Source: Pseudopyrenochaeta lycopersici
Taxonomy: Eukaryota; Ascomycota; Dothideomycetes; Pleosporales; Pseudopyrenochaetaceae
Direction of reading: 5' to 3'
DNA length: 64,000 nucleotides
NCBI GenBank assembly: GCA_003313425.1
Contig: NHZP01000012.1
Span: 496,001 to 560,000 of the forward strand
Shown here: piece by piece, positions 1 through 11,970 of the stretch
Layout of the letters: each line of letters begins with the position of its first letter
Position numbering within the stretch: the first letter of the stretch is position 1
Made by a program: the position numbers and the translations under genes
The notes under the pieces: model-generated
The model's database searches: none
What the model was told of the DNA's origin: nothing
The model's input: the letters and a program-made list of their open reading frames with translations, nothing else

Positions 1-236
1 AAATACCGGAAACAGAGGTGCTACAAATACGCACTCAGTGGTGCAGTAAAACGCCGCCGTTCATGATGAATCGCCGTCTCAATGTTCCATGCGATTAGAT
101 GGATTACAGTATATTGATACCGAAGGTATGCACAGGCATAAATCTTTTAGAACCTATTCTGCTGTTGCGATTGAGGCACAGAGGAGCGATACGAATCGAT
201 GATCTGGCCCACCTGCTCCTCATGTGCTTCCTCGCG
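1..236. other. intergenic, downstream of the flavin-carrier gene
   Basis: Short tail beyond the stop codon of the first gene. No coding signal, repeat or RNA gene was recognised. It probably holds the 3' untranslated region of the minus-strand gene. Confidence 0.5.
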
Positions 237-2512
237 TCAATGCTCATAGCCTGCACCCCGTTGCCATGGGCTTGAGTTCTCAGCTTGCCGGTATTGTTGG
301 TCATTCCTTGCGCTGCCTGGTCGGTATGATGGCGCTGGGCTACGGCGATCATAGAAGGATGGTGGTGCCGGCGAGATGCTTCGGTGATCTGGGCTTCGCG
401 GTGGTGCGGGCTGGTAATGCTCACTGAAACCACCCTCTTTGGCAGCTAGTTGACGCTGCTCTTCAGAGGAGAACTCGTCCTCATCGTCAATACGAGATCG
501 TGATTGAGTGTACGGGTGAGTGCCCTTGCCCTCTCCACGAGCTGTTGCACCCAAAGCGTCAAGCTCAGTGGTAAGCTGAGTCTGCGACTTGATGAAGGAA
601 CCGCGGTCATCCCGCATAGGCTGGTAACGTGTGTCGGGGTTTTTAGTGAAGACGGCGAATCCGGAGGAGACGAGGAGCATGAGCAGGAGCACCAGCGAGA
701 AGGCGGCATTAAACACGAAGAAGATTACTCCCATGACACCAGTGACGATAGGCTAGAATAATTAGCTTGGCAGTGGCTATGGTCGGATGTGAAACTTACG
801 GGTTGTTTGAACATCTCCGTGAACATCAACAGGAACACAGCACTGAGGAAATTGACAGCGGAAATGGCAATGTTGAAGCCATTGGTCTTCTTGTCCATCC
901 AGGGGCGAAGGACAGAAACACCGACAAGGAGGGCGAGCTCAATGATGACAAAGGCAATAGCCTGCGCCTTTGCGCTCTCCTGGGCGAGACCGACCATCAT
1001 GGCCTTAAACATGAGGTACACGAGCCATGGAATGATGAACCAGTAGGCAGCGGCCTTGAACTGGACGTACAAGAAACCCCACTTGTTGAGGGCAACGGGA
1101 TCCGAATACAGAATGTATGCAGGATTCTTGTGCATGGCGATGGACCGTTGTGCAATGCGGACAACCTTGGACGAGGCCCAGGCAAGGATGCCAATCATAG
1201 TCAGCATGGTAAGAATGGCGAGCACAACAAGGCCAGCCGAATCGCGTTGAGTGAGTTCCCAGAAGCTCAGGCACATCATTTGAGGGAAACCGATGAGGAC
1301 AACGCGGAAGAGAATGCCCTTCAAGACGGTTTGCCAGCCGTTGCGGAATTCAACAAACTTGTCGCCCTTCATTTTGCCAGCCTTGACTAGACCTTCACAG
1401 ATGAACTTGAAGGCGACCACGCCAAGGACGGTAAGGAGAACAAAGATGATGAAGAAGGTATAGCCAGTGAAGAAGATGTTCGTCGTCTCGATGCGAGCCT
1501 TGAATCCCACACGCTCAATACCGTGAAGAACAAGGTTCTGTGAGACTTGAGCCTCTGTAGCAGCGGCGTTACTGCGGGCCATGAGACGTCCAACAGCGCC
1601 AGTGGTGAAGTCAATCGCTCGCCTCGTTTTCCTCATCTTCTGGACCTCGACGGAGATGTCTGCCAGCTGAGAGAGATGCGTTGTGGGCGTTCCACCGGTG
1701 GCACGCTGATACCAAGTAGCCAACCTCTGAAGGAAGCTGACACGGATGATGCCCATGGTCCATTGGAAGTTTTGCGTCCAGGCAGAGACAATGGGCGGAA
1801 GGGGGACAGCGCACATGCCAATGAAGGCTTGCGCTTGGAAGTAACCGAAGAGCGACATGGCATTAGCGGCGACATGTGCTGCGGTGTTGGAATGGCCCAA
1901 GCCAGACGTTATCGCAGAAGCAACCAGACCCAAGCCGGCAATGACGGCCGTCGTCCATGCGACAGCCTTCTGGTCGACAGAGTGCCCGTTGGACAGCTCT
2001 GCCTCGACACAGGCAAGCTGCTTGTGAGTGGTCGCATCCTTGATTTTGATTCGAACAATGGCGTCCAAGTCGGGGATGGTGTAGGCGATTCCTGCAGAAC
2101 GTTAGAGAGCGTGCGGCTATTGCACAGAAGGGTGCGTACCTGGAAGTTGCTTAATGATGTCTTCGCTAATATCCAAGTTGGACTTGATGGTGAGTGGGCC
2201 GGCGTTCATGGGGCACATGCCCTCGAGCTCTTTCTGGCCGCAAGGGTCGAGCTTCTGGTTCATGGCGGAGTAGCCGTAGACCAGTAGCTCCATGTCAGCC
2301 TCGATCTTTCCGGCGATGTTGGAGATTCCCTCGATCTTGAAGCCCAAACTCCTGTTGCCGGGCGTGAATGCGACATTGAAGAGCGTGGCCGAGAAGCTGG
2401 AGTTGGCCATGCACGGATTGAGCGACTTGGACTCGATGATGCGCTCAGCAGAGACGAGCGGCAGTGCAGTCGCTGCCAGCCATAGCAGCGACTTGGAAAG
2501 CGAGGGAAGCAT
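237..2512 (-). CDS. flavin carrier / TRP-like membrane protein (FLC family)
   Basis: Three exons (2512-2140, 2091-800, 752-237) joined by introns of 48 and 47 nt with GT...CAG and GTAAGT...CTAG borders; all phases agree and give 726 aa. The start is an ATG followed by a clear signal peptide (about residues 1-22, ending LVSA). Next comes a luminal/extracellular ML-like domain of about 140 residues, with two cysteine-containing stretches (DPCGQKE and GMCPMN), then a long block of hydrophobic helices. The last hydrophobic segment lies at the start of exon 3 (FFVFNAAFSLVLLLMLLVSS), and a charged cytosolic tail follows. This is the architecture of yeast Flc1-3 and fission yeast Pkd2: ER or plasma-membrane proteins tied to FAD transport into the ER, calcium handling and cell-wall maintenance. 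Length fits the family (about 700-800 aa). Which paralogue it is cannot be told. Confidence 0.88.
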
Positions 2513-5461
2513 GTTGGGTGGTGTTGTTGTTGAGTATTAACGGTGAGGCGTCGTGGTGCCTCAGGCGGAGCGGTGTCGTACTCGCAGCGAGCACAGCGAA
2601 GGGGGGGTTGGCCAGTCCAGCGGCGAAGGAGGTTCCTCTAGCGAGTGTCCTAAAAGGTGCTGATGGCGGGCGTAGGATGCCACGACAGTGCGAGGGCGAG
2701 TGGTGAACGAGTGGCAGTCGATAGTGACGAGTGTGGTGGTGATGTCGAGACTGGGGGTTGCGCAAGCAGGTTGAGAAACCGGGCAGCGAGGCGGGTGCAG
2801 GCGGGTCTCGGCTGGGAAGCTAAAAGAAGGGGTTGATCTGGTAACGATTGGACAGGTGCGCGATCGGCAGAACTTCGACTCAACGCAACCCAGAGAATTA
2901 ATTACAGCCGTCACAGGACGACCTGGTGGTTTTGGGAGTGCCTGAGGGGGCGAGGGTTGGGCAGATGGTATGAGGATCCCAGCGGAAGTGAGGAGGAGGT
3001 CTATGCACCCGCCGACGGCCTCAGGGGAGCGAGACAGTGAGAGTCGCAAGTGGGCCTCTGGGCTACGCGCGGCTCCTTCTGAACACCCCGGCTCAAAGCC
3101 TCGTGCAACAGCTGGCAAATGGAGCAGAAAACGGCGGTTGCTACGCTGCGCTGCACCCGGCGACCAAGTCGTGTGCCTCTGTTGACTGCCTGTCTTTGTG
3201 TCGCCACTGCTAAAAACAGGACCTTCTTCTCTGGCACCGAGCTGGGCTGGGAGCTGGGCTGGACGCTGCCGACAGCCGGATGGGGAAAGGACAGGGATGT
3301 ACGCGCGCCAAAAGACTCCGCCACCTTTTCACGAAGCCAACCCATGGCCACACGCAGGAACAATTTCGCAACGTCTGCGGCAGCCAATAGCCGGGCCGCA
3401 CCAAGAAGGCAAAGCAACCATTTCTGACGCTGACTGAGAATGGCCTCTCGTTCCGGTAGGACTGCCTAGTGCTTGCTCGTGTTCAACAATGTGCCAACTC
3501 CGGGCTGACGGTGTCGAGAGCAGCTGCCCCTTCTATCGGCCCTTGACACCTTCCACAATGGGGCCTGCCTGGTATTGACAGCCCCGTCAGGCGTCCTGCT
3601 GCTTTGCGAGTTTCGAAGGGTCTTTGACACCCCATCCGTGCACTTCGGCACCACGGAAGGCGCGATGCAAACAGAGCAAGTGCGCCAAGTCCTTGAACTG
3701 GATAGCCAATCACCAGCCGAGACCTTGGCTGCCAAATCCGCGCATTCAATGATGCGTGAACACATCGTCATCGCCGCGACTTCCGTCCGCGTTGGGACCT
3801 CAGTACGCAATTTGGTATCGTGCTCCCTCAGTCAACAACTCGGGAGCTAGTAGGTCCGTTTATCATGCGCCCATCTCTGAAATTAGATGGCCCGCCAATC
3901 AGCCGTCACAAGACCCACCGAAACCAGGCCTGCCATGTCCTGCGAACTGCGAACTGATATCCTCATCAAATAGCATGGAGCACCTCTACTCGAAGTCACG
4001 AACCACACATCTAGTTATAGTCACTTTTCCCTTGAACTAGCAGTGTCCCCAGGCTAGGCGAGTGCGTCGTAGATGACACGTTATCACCAGACTTGCTAGA
4101 GAAACACGTGATGCTGTTCCAGTCAACTCCTAACATGCCAAAGCTTCACAAAGCCTCATTCGCATAAATTAATTGTACCGAAGAAACAAATCGCCTTGAA
4201 TATTTCATATGTACTTGTCGTGGTTCAGTCTGTGGGCCTTTTCAATGCGTTTTAACTAAACCTTTCCCCAAAATTTACCCCCTAGTTTACAAGCTGGCAT
4301 AAACAATCCCACCGTCAGCGAACGCGCGCTGGATTCCAGAACCGTCCACGATAATGCTTATTGTGGTCCTCCACCACGGCCAAAACGGCCCTCTGTTCGG
4401 TCGGTATAAATTCGTCAGAGATTCGACATTCCAATGCCCCACTAGTCATCTCGAAATCTTCCAGCCAATGCTCTCGGCACCGAAGTGATCTGAAACAAAC
4501 GATCAGCCACATCGCTGATCTCACAGCTACCCGTTGCTTCGAGATCGACATTGCACAGCCTCTCCGCCTCGCCATCAAAACACCAGTGACTTGACGTCGA
4601 GATTGACTTGTACCTGACGATCGTAATCTTCGCTTCATCGACCAAACAAAGGCTGGGCCACTCATAGTAGGATGAACAGCATAACCAATGCGTTCACTAG
4701 GAGAACGATGTTGAACGATTGCCGGAGATTATTTTATAGTTTAGGGTATCTTGGAGATCAAACTATGACGTTTAGTCTCTCGACTTGCGTGCGCGTTTTC
4801 ACTTCAATCCGTTGTGTTGGCCTTTCGCAAAGCTTACAAAAGAGCTCAGTACCACTTTACATACTTGCCTGGATCATGCAAATACTGTGCTAAACAAGTG
4901 TGTAGTCTCTTAATATCAATTCTTCAACGTGTCTTGTCTCCCGTTCTTTTCTGTGCGTACACAGTATTATATTCATGTTTCTTGTGTATGCTCTTCTTGC
5001 AAAGTCACCCTGACCTTCTGTCATTACCTCAATGCCACGTTACTTATAATTTCGCTCAGTTCTTTCGCAACGGCCGACAGGTAAATCGTGTAATCGAAAT
5101 CGAAACGCTTTCGCACTGCTAGGTTCTTACATCCCTAACACATCATGTTTTTCTCATTTTGGGCCCAGAATTACTGGGCCATCGCATGCACAGGCAGGTG
5201 ATTGGGCAACTGAGCAGTAGAGCATTCAGGCCCATGGGCGTAAGACCGGAGCCTTTTGAGGTGTGGTCTGCCTCATGGAGGTTGTTTGCTCACTGTGAGG
5301 AAGCGGTGTAAGGTACAGTAGCAAACATGCGGGTATCCGTCCTTCACTCTAGAACACCTCGCAGCCCACAAACATGGTCAATTCCTGCTCCACACTCGCT
5401 ACAAACCGCAGAATGACCTTCTCTTCTGCTTTGCCAACTATTGAATCCAATATCATCAAGC
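2513..5461. other. long intergenic region
   Basis: About 2.9 kb without a supported gene. The first 600-900 bases are probably promoter and 5' leader of the minus-strand membrane-protein gene; they are GC- and purine/pyrimidine-skewed. From about 4000 on the sequence becomes AT-rich. Open frames here (up to 185 aa at 2561-3118, minus) are low-complexity and lack domain-like composition, so I did not call them. A small perfect hairpin lies at 5162-5180. Confidence 0.5.
5162..5180. repeat. perfect 7-bp inverted repeat with 5-nt loop
   Basis: GGCCCAG (5162-5168), loop AATTA, CTGGGCC (5174-5180). It sits about 280 bases upstream of the orphan gene at 5462. It could be a palindromic protein-binding site, a hairpin, or chance; the sequence alone does not say. 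Confidence 0.5.
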
Positions 5462-6535
5462 ATGCCGCCTAAAAATAAAGTCAAGGAGCAAGCTCCGCCG
5501 TCAGAGGTCGGGCATGCCCATCTCACTGCACTTCTCAAACGCAAACTAGGCGGCATTCCAACTCACCACGTCCCCATCCTCAGCCTGTCCGATATAATTC
5601 AGAAGACACCACACGCTCTGAATTTCCCCAGTATACCACCCGGAATTCAGCTCGCCTTCTTCCTTCGCAATCGTGCGCTCATCGACTGCTATGGTGGACA
5701 GCCCATCAAAGACGAAGAACAGCAGCCACTAGATATCACGAGAGCGGTATGGTACTACAGATTAGATGAAGTACATCAATTTCAGCGCTACCACGATGCG
5801 GTACGCTGGAATATTGCCTTTTTCATTGCTCTACTCTCTCTCCCTTCTGACCCAGAACCCTTACCGCGTAGAGCCGCCTCACTATCACCGAAGCGTTCAC
5901 GACACGATATGTTCTCAATAGACGCACATATTCGGCCTGCAGCCCGACGCTTCATAAAGTCGTACCTCGCCGCCGTCTTGGAACATCATAACGCGCCAAC
6001 CGTGTTTGAGCAACGAGATGCCTTTGTCAAGCTGTGGAAGAGCAGTAATTTGGATGTATTCCAGGTACTTAGGTCAGGACAGAAGAGGTTGCTCAAGAAT
6101 GAGATGAAGCACCTGTCGAAAGAGTGGGAGTCTGAATTAGACGACAGGATCCATCGCATGGGAAGAGATGCGTATGATGCGCAAGTTGCGAAATTCGTTG
6201 GTAGTCTGATCCCGGGTAGGAAAGATCAGGCCCTTCCGTCTACTTCCTATGCACAGATCACGCAGGTAATGCCCTCACTGTCTGAAGAAGCAAAGAACGA
6301 GATGGAAGAGGAGAGAAATGGGCTAGACAAGAGCTGTGATGATGTAGGAAATGAGCTTCTGGACGCGCTGCGGGTACCTTTGTGTGAGCTCATTGATTGC
6401 AGGAAGTTATGCATTGAGGAGACCGCTACAGTGACGGATATTAGGTTCTCTATCACCGCTCTGCAGAAGATGCGGCCACGGGTTATATTGCCTGTACTTA
6501 TGGAGTTATTTCCGTCTACCAAACAAGGGCACTGA
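5462..6535 (+). CDS. orphan protein, 357 aa
   Basis: Single-exon frame starting MPPKNKVKEQ; the open frame extends 21 bases upstream but only to a TTG, so the ATG at 5462 is taken. I recognise no domain. The protein begins with a short basic/proline stretch, has an ordered-looking middle rich in F, R, H and hydrophobics (RAVWYYRLDEVHQFQRYHDA), and contains a serine/arginine patch near residue 140 that could be a nuclear signal (SLSPKRSRHD). A highly charged helical segment (KNEMKHLSKEWESELDDRIH) lies in the second half. No signal peptide or membrane helix is evident. Composition is even and not low-complexity, which supports a real gene. Function is unknown. Confidence 0.7.
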   Translation: MPPKNKVKEQAPPSEVGHAHLTALLKRKLGGIPTHHVPILSLSDIIQKTPHALNFPSIPPGIQLAFFLRNRALIDCYGGQPIKDEEQQPLDITRAVWYYRLDEVHQFQRYHDAVRWNIAFFIALLSLPSDPEPLPRRAASLSPKRSRHDMFSIDAHIRPAARRFIKSYLAAVLEHHNAPTVFEQRDAFVKLWKSSNLDVFQVLRSGQKRLLKNEMKHLSKEWESELDDRIHRMGRDAYDAQVAKFVGSLIPGRKDQALPSTSYAQITQVMPSLSEEAKNEMEEERNGLDKSCDDVGNELLDALRVPLCELIDCRKLCIEETATVTDIRFSITALQKMRPRVILPVLMELFPSTKQGH

Positions 6536-6843
6536 GTTGGCTTGGGTTGTCAGGTAGTAGCTCACCATCCCTCGGTGCTTGATTGGTTCGTGATTACATT
6601 GAGAACGACAAAGCAAACGCTTTGGGTGTTAGTTCAAATTTTCAAATAGGACGAAAGGGTGAACTGAAGCGCCTTCATACTTAGTCAATAAATTTACATT
6701 TCATATACAGAGGACCGCAACAGAACGTTGTACAAATTTATATCCCAGTCATAACGTCGTTAATATCGTCCGAGCTCTTTTCCGAGTAACTGTTTCAGAT
6801 CGCTATTGCAATACCCATATAAACCCTAGGGCCAAGTTTTCAT
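6536..6843. other. intergenic between convergent genes
   Basis: About 300 AT-rich bases between the stop codons of two convergent genes; presumably both 3' untranslated regions. No other feature seen. Confidence 0.5.
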
Positions 6844-7889
6844 CTACTGTGGCTTCAGCACACCCCTGTACCTCATCTTTCCATCACGAAGCGTCGCCAT
6901 TGCATCCTCAATGCCCTCTACATTCAACGGGAACTCCATGATGACGGGCTTAATGCCATGTAACGCAGAAAATGCAAGCATCTTTCGGTGTACAGCGCGC
7001 GCAGCAACAATAGAACCTTGAATGGTAATACCCTTCTGGATGAAAGGCAGGTGTGGGATCTCGAAGTTATTCATGGACACAGTGAGAGGGAATATTATCG
7101 AGTTGGGTGCCATGACGGGAAGCATGATGCTCCATTCTGGGGGCATGTTAGTGGGATGGCTGTGTCGTCATGAGAGAGAAACGTACCTGGGTTGACGCTC
7201 GTGGTTACCAGAAGAGCATCAAGAGGGCGGCCAATGTTCAACTCCTTCTTGCCCTTCATCGCGACGAATTCCTTTGCGCCCAATTTCTGGGCCTCCTCTT
7301 TCTTGCTGTCTGTTCCGGAGAAAACAACAACATCGCAGCCCATCTTCGCAGCGTATTGGATGGCCAAGTGACCGAGACCGCCGACACCCATAACTCCGAC
7401 GCGATCCGTGGACTTAATGCCGTACGTGTGTAGAGCATTGAAGACAGTTGCACCACCGCACATCAAAGGTGCAGCCTCAGCGTCTGTCAACTCATCAGGG
7501 AGCTTGAACAAGAAAGACTCTTTCCACACAGCGTGCGATGCGAAGCTACCCTGGTCCAAGTTTGCTTCGCCGTACATCTCACGCTCCGGGCAGTACGTCT
7601 CGCGACCACTCAAACATTGTTCGCAGTGACCGCAGGAATTGTGTTCGTATCCCCAGCCAATACGGTCACCCTTCTTCAGATCTTTAACGTTGGGACCGAC
7701 CTCCTCGACAACACCAGCACCCTCGTGACCCAAGGCTATGTCAGCGCCTTTGTAGTGCTCGTCAGTTCCGCAAAGCCCGGAAGCGGTGACCTTGACGAGG
7801 ACTTGGTCATCAGTGAGGTCCGGCCTCTTAGTCTCAGCCTTTACAATCTTGCCCTCCTTGGAGCCTTTGTAAACTGTGAAGCTGGGCAT
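6844..7889 (-). CDS. zinc-dependent alcohol dehydrogenase, CAD/Adh6-like
   Basis: Two exons (7889-7187, 7136-6844) separated by a 50-nt intron with donor GTACGT, a CTAAC branch and a CCCCCAG acceptor; 331 aa. It belongs to the medium-chain dehydrogenase family. The catalytic-zinc elements are C40-G-T-D, G54-H-E and C144; the structural-zinc lobe has four cysteines at about 86, 89, 92 and 100 (CGHCEQC...C). The Rossmann nucleotide loop GVGGLG is at about 168-173. The motif order resembles the cinnamyl/medium-chain alcohol dehydrogenase branch (yeast Adh6/7, usually NADPH-dependent), which reduces aldehydes to alcohols in the cytosol. It is slightly short for the family, about 330 against 350-360. 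No signal peptide. The substrate cannot be deduced. The nearest upstream neighbour is a Zn2Cys6 regulator, but no functional link is shown. Confidence 0.9.
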
Positions 7890-9548
7890 CTTGGTTTTGT
7901 TGCTTTTTATCTTGGTTGATGGCGGTTGTCTGAATATGTAACCTTGAGTGTTGTAGTGTTGTAATTGTGATATGACAAAGACGCTAAAGTTGGATTGAGT
8001 GATTCAATGAGAGGCACAACAGACTTTTTATATACCCAACAGCAATGCCTGCCGTGTTCCCTAAGCGGCGTTGCACATGCAGCGATCGAAGCTCTGAAAT
8101 TTCCTACATGACGTCGCGTCTTGATAATGTACAGGGTTTCGGATCTATCCACTCAGTATCGCCGTTTCTTACACATTCGGCACGCCGGCCGCCACTAAGG
8201 AACGTGCATGTGGAGTCGATCTCTCAATTTTGCACCGGTATAGAGTCGCCCTGGATCCACGGCATCGCAGGGTAGTACAGTGGATGCATTACGTTACTGT
8301 GTAGAAAATTACTCAGCTGGTTGCCTTGAAAATGGGCGAATTATTGTACAGTGTGGTGTTCTTCCCCGCAGGTAACTTGGCGACCGCATTGAGGTATACC
8401 ATGGAGATACCGGGTAGTTTCGGCCAATGGGGACGATCGATATCTGAGTCGAAGCGTTGAACTTAGTACACACAATAATTCCAAATGAGATTACTATTCA
8501 GCCATTGCTACAATGTCCAGATGGCCCATGCATGAACAGAGGAGTTCGATGACGTAATGTCAAAGATAGCTAGTGTGGCCGAGATTTTTCCATCTTGACC
8601 GAGAATCGTTCGGTCCGTCTAACACTTGGATCTGGATCTCATTGAAGATTTTTCTTGAACACGAGGCTGGCACCGATCTTCCAACTTTCGACGGCACTTT
8701 CCCGGCTGCTGTATATTTCGAGTAAAGCTGCGGCTCAATGTTCGTCCTATCTTCCTGTATGTCAGCAGTCTATGGGAGGCGCCGGGGATAATGGGAATCT
8801 TCACGTTACGCCCGAATGAGAGAATTAGCAAGCAATAGACATAGCGAGAACTACAACAACTCCATTTACTGATTTCAAACTCGCTATTGTTGGGAGGATC
8901 TAATCCTATGGTTCTCAGATTTAAAACACCCGGGGCTGATGTAATCACAGAACGGAGGTAAGCAACAGGCTCAAATTGGGCTCGCGAATTTGTGCTTGCG
9001 ATTCCATTAAACGTAGAACGAAACTCCTAAAGCTCTAGCGCTCGCATAATTCTATACCAAGGCAAAAGCACATGGTAATTAAACCTGGTGGACTGGTCAT
9101 CGCATTGCCAATCGCTCCTAAGGAGTTTGAGGACACTGAAGCGTTTCGCGACGTTTCCGCATTATTGAGCATGCGCGACTATACCGTTTACTGTATTGCG
9201 ATCCGCATCCAACGGGCCAAGGGTTACTACAATCAAGGTCGTCAGAGACGTAAACACAAGTTCCACAGCTTGGGCAATTAAAGCAATTTGGAAGCAAAGA
9301 GCCAGGAGATGTTTTCAAGCATGCGAAGTTGGGGCGCGCAGAACTCAATTAGGTAGGAACGGGATTCGGGGCAGTTTTGAGTTCCGACCCGACGGGGTTC
9401 AGTCAGACCCGTCTCCAAAACGACGCGCTGTCGCTCAATTTCTGCTGCAATTTTATGTTGTTTTCCTCAGCTTCTCCGACGGGTCTATTAGAAGGTGCTA
9501 GCCAATAGTTGGCTGTTTCTTCTCGTTTGCTTGTCCAGCTCCTATACG
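7890..9548. promoter_or_regulatory. divergent intergenic region, dehydrogenase / Zn2Cys6 factor
   Basis: About 1.66 kb between two divergently transcribed genes. The minus-strand side carries a TATA-like element about 140 bases before the dehydrogenase start. The rest is AT-rich, and its open frames (for example a 109-aa minus frame at 8619-8948) do not look coding. Upstream elements of the regulator gene must lie here, but no specific operator could be assigned. Confidence 0.45.
8027..8034 (-). promoter_or_regulatory. TATA-like box of the alcohol dehydrogenase gene
   Basis: On the minus strand the sequence reads TATATAAA about 138 bases upstream of the dehydrogenase ATG at 7889. That distance is plausible for a fungal TATA box with a 5' leader of roughly 50-100 bases. 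Assigned by motif and position only. Confidence 0.45.
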
Positions 9549-11970
9549 ATGGCCCCTGACGAAGTCAAGAAGCGGAAAGCCTGTGGTGCCTGCACCAAAG
9601 CAAAAGCGAAGTGCTCGCCGTATGGTGACAGGGCGGACTTATGTCAGCGATGTGAGCGATTGAATAAAGAATGTGTGTATGAGGATTCTGTGAGGAAACG
9701 TGGGCCAAGGACGCACTCGTACGTATATACCACTCTGGTACCCCAACATTACCGAGGAAGAGTGTGTCAGAATTTTGAGAATACAACAAATGAAGCAAAT
9801 GGATGCATGAGATGTATTGAGCATTGAAGAACACAAGTGCAATGGAAGTAAATTGGACGCAGTGCAAGTTGCATGAAGACGGCGTTCTTATGAAGCCTAA
9901 GCAGAAGGCCGATATTTGTGTGCCCATTGAACATCACGTTTTTTCACATCAGTGTAGATGCATAAATTCGTCCCGGCACTTTATATCTACATATGTTCTT
10001 GTACTGACCCAAACAATAGACGCATGAAACAACTTGAGAAGCGTGTGGATAGTATCATGGGGTTGCTGTCAACCACAAACGGCGCAACGCCTCCCACGCC
10101 ATCAACAGACAGTAATTCTGAGGCCCATACAGTGGCAGATTTTTACAGTACTCCAGGAGTTACTGCAAAAGAAATAAACCCCCAATTTTCTGTCGGTCTG
10201 TGTGCCACTCCAGAGTCGCCTAAACAGTCTTCGTCAGATACCTTCGTCGCTTACGATCCAATCGATGCCGGTCTCATTGACGAGAATCAGGCCAATGTGC
10301 TTCTTGACGACTTTCGAACTTCACTCATCGAACAATTTCCCTTTGTGGTTGTCGATGTCTCAGTTAATGCAAACACATTACGCCGGCAGCAACCTTTCCT
10401 GTTTCTCTCCATCATGACAGCCACAACATATAAAACACCGATCTTGCAACGTCTCCTTGCAGAGAAGTTTAGAGATCAGGTTGCCATCCGCATTGTTGGG
10501 AACTCTCATAAAGGTCTTGAGATTTTACAAGGCCTTCTCGTTCATGCCGCATATTATCAGTTCTTCTACAGGCCGCGCAAACAGCAACTTAGCGTCATGG
10601 TACAGCTATGCATCGCTATGGTGCAAGACCTCGGTCATGCTAAGAGTACGAGAGAACATCATAACATGGGCCTGGCCTCCGAGAGGTCTCAGGCTGAGAA
10701 GCGAGCCCTGCTCGGGACTCATTACCTCGCAACAGAGTCAGTCTTCACATTGTTCGTTCGTAAATTTTTCCAATCTTATGAGTGCTAGGTTTGCACATGC
10801 CTGGCGTAAGCGTACAACGATGCCATATACACGTTCTCTGGCCCGTCATTGCCAGTCACTAGCGGAGAGGGCAGAGTATCCTTCCGACACTTTTATAGCG
10901 CCCCTCGTACATCTAAGTGAACTGATGGCTCGTGTTAGCGACTACTTCTCCTATGATGAGATTGCATATTCTGAAATCATAGGGGAGTCGGCGCTTGACT
11001 TATCGACCAGCAGCTTCCGAAGCGAGCTGCAACGCTTACAAGAGTCTATGCCGGCATCAGCACGACAGAATAGTAGGTGCATTATTAACCATGTGGAACC
11101 GTGCTGATAAAGCACATAGCTACTATCCGCCTCACGTGTGATCTGCTTGGTGTCTGGATACACGAATGCTCTTTACACGGCGCGCTCTGGAAATCTCCAA
11201 ACTCCGAAGAACCTACAACAATCACACCAACCCGAGCTCGCATGCTACAACGCTCACTAACCGCTGCGCAAACCTATCTCCGAACTCTCATTGCCGCCCC
11301 ATCATCGTCATTCCACCACTTTGCGTTCCCAGTATGGGGAGGCTGGTTCTATTCCACCATCGTTATTATGAAACTGATCTTCCTCCACGACAACGTAGGC
11401 AGCGGTGCTTTGGGCATGGACAGCATACCGTGTGAAATCGGGGGCATGATCCCGCAACAAGAAGAAGGAAGACCAGCGCACGACGTATACAAAATGACCG
11501 CATCGCTCTCAGCCGCCACGCTACGAGACTCAACTCTTGCAGCGCGAGAGGCTGAAGTCATCCCACTCTTTCAGTGCTTCATCGAAAAAGTAATGGCCGA
11601 AGCTCCCAACGACGGCGCAGGCTCCCAACAGCCCGACACAAACCTAATGATCATGGTCGCTACGCTGCAGAAAAGCCTCTTAGCTGGCTTGAAAAGGCGC
11701 GTCGAGAAGCAGTGTGTGAAAATCCCTTCATCACCTGCGTCAGACGCGTTTCCTGGCGTCGACGCGTACTCAGGTGGCGCTGCGTCTGTGGCCGCCATCA
11801 CCGCAGAGCAGCAGCAAGCCCACGTGCAGAACATGGAATATGGCGCGCTGACGGAATTCGCGTCCTTCGATCATGCAGTGCTGCCGGCGTATATGCAGAC
11901 AGAGGAACCGCCCAGTGAGGGTTGGATGTGGGATCTGGTCATGGAGGACGTGAATATGTTTACCATGTAG
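9549..11970 (+). CDS. Zn2Cys6 fungal transcription factor
   Basis: Four exons (9549-9718, 10020-10751, 10789-11072, 11120-11970), 678 aa, all phases consistent. The N-terminal binuclear zinc cluster is C-x2-C-x6-C-x9-C-x2-C-x6-C at about residues 11-41, followed by RKRGPR and, after the first intron, the usual short coiled linker (MKQLEKRVDSIMG). The rest is a typical middle homology region with the fungal-trans pattern (LLGTHYLATES..., then a stretch containing CQSLAERAEYPSD). The acidic C-terminus ends in MWDLVMEDVNMFTM and could activate transcription. Intron 1 is 301 nt, unusually long here; intron 2 is only 37 nt and was chosen because it alone restores the phase and the conserved alignment. 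It should be a nuclear DNA-binding regulator; the target genes are unknown. The divergent dehydrogenase is one candidate by position only. Confidence 0.88.

Noticed and set aside
1547..2287. 246-aa plus-strand frame
   Set aside because: Antisense to the flavin-carrier exon 2, which has clear membrane-protein character.
4315..4665. Minus-strand 116-codon frame with an overlapping second frame
   Set aside because: No credible intron joins the two frames and neither resembles a domain.
9824..10027. 67-codon frame inside the first intron of the Zn2Cys6 gene
   Set aside because: It does not connect in phase with either flanking exon; likely intronic.
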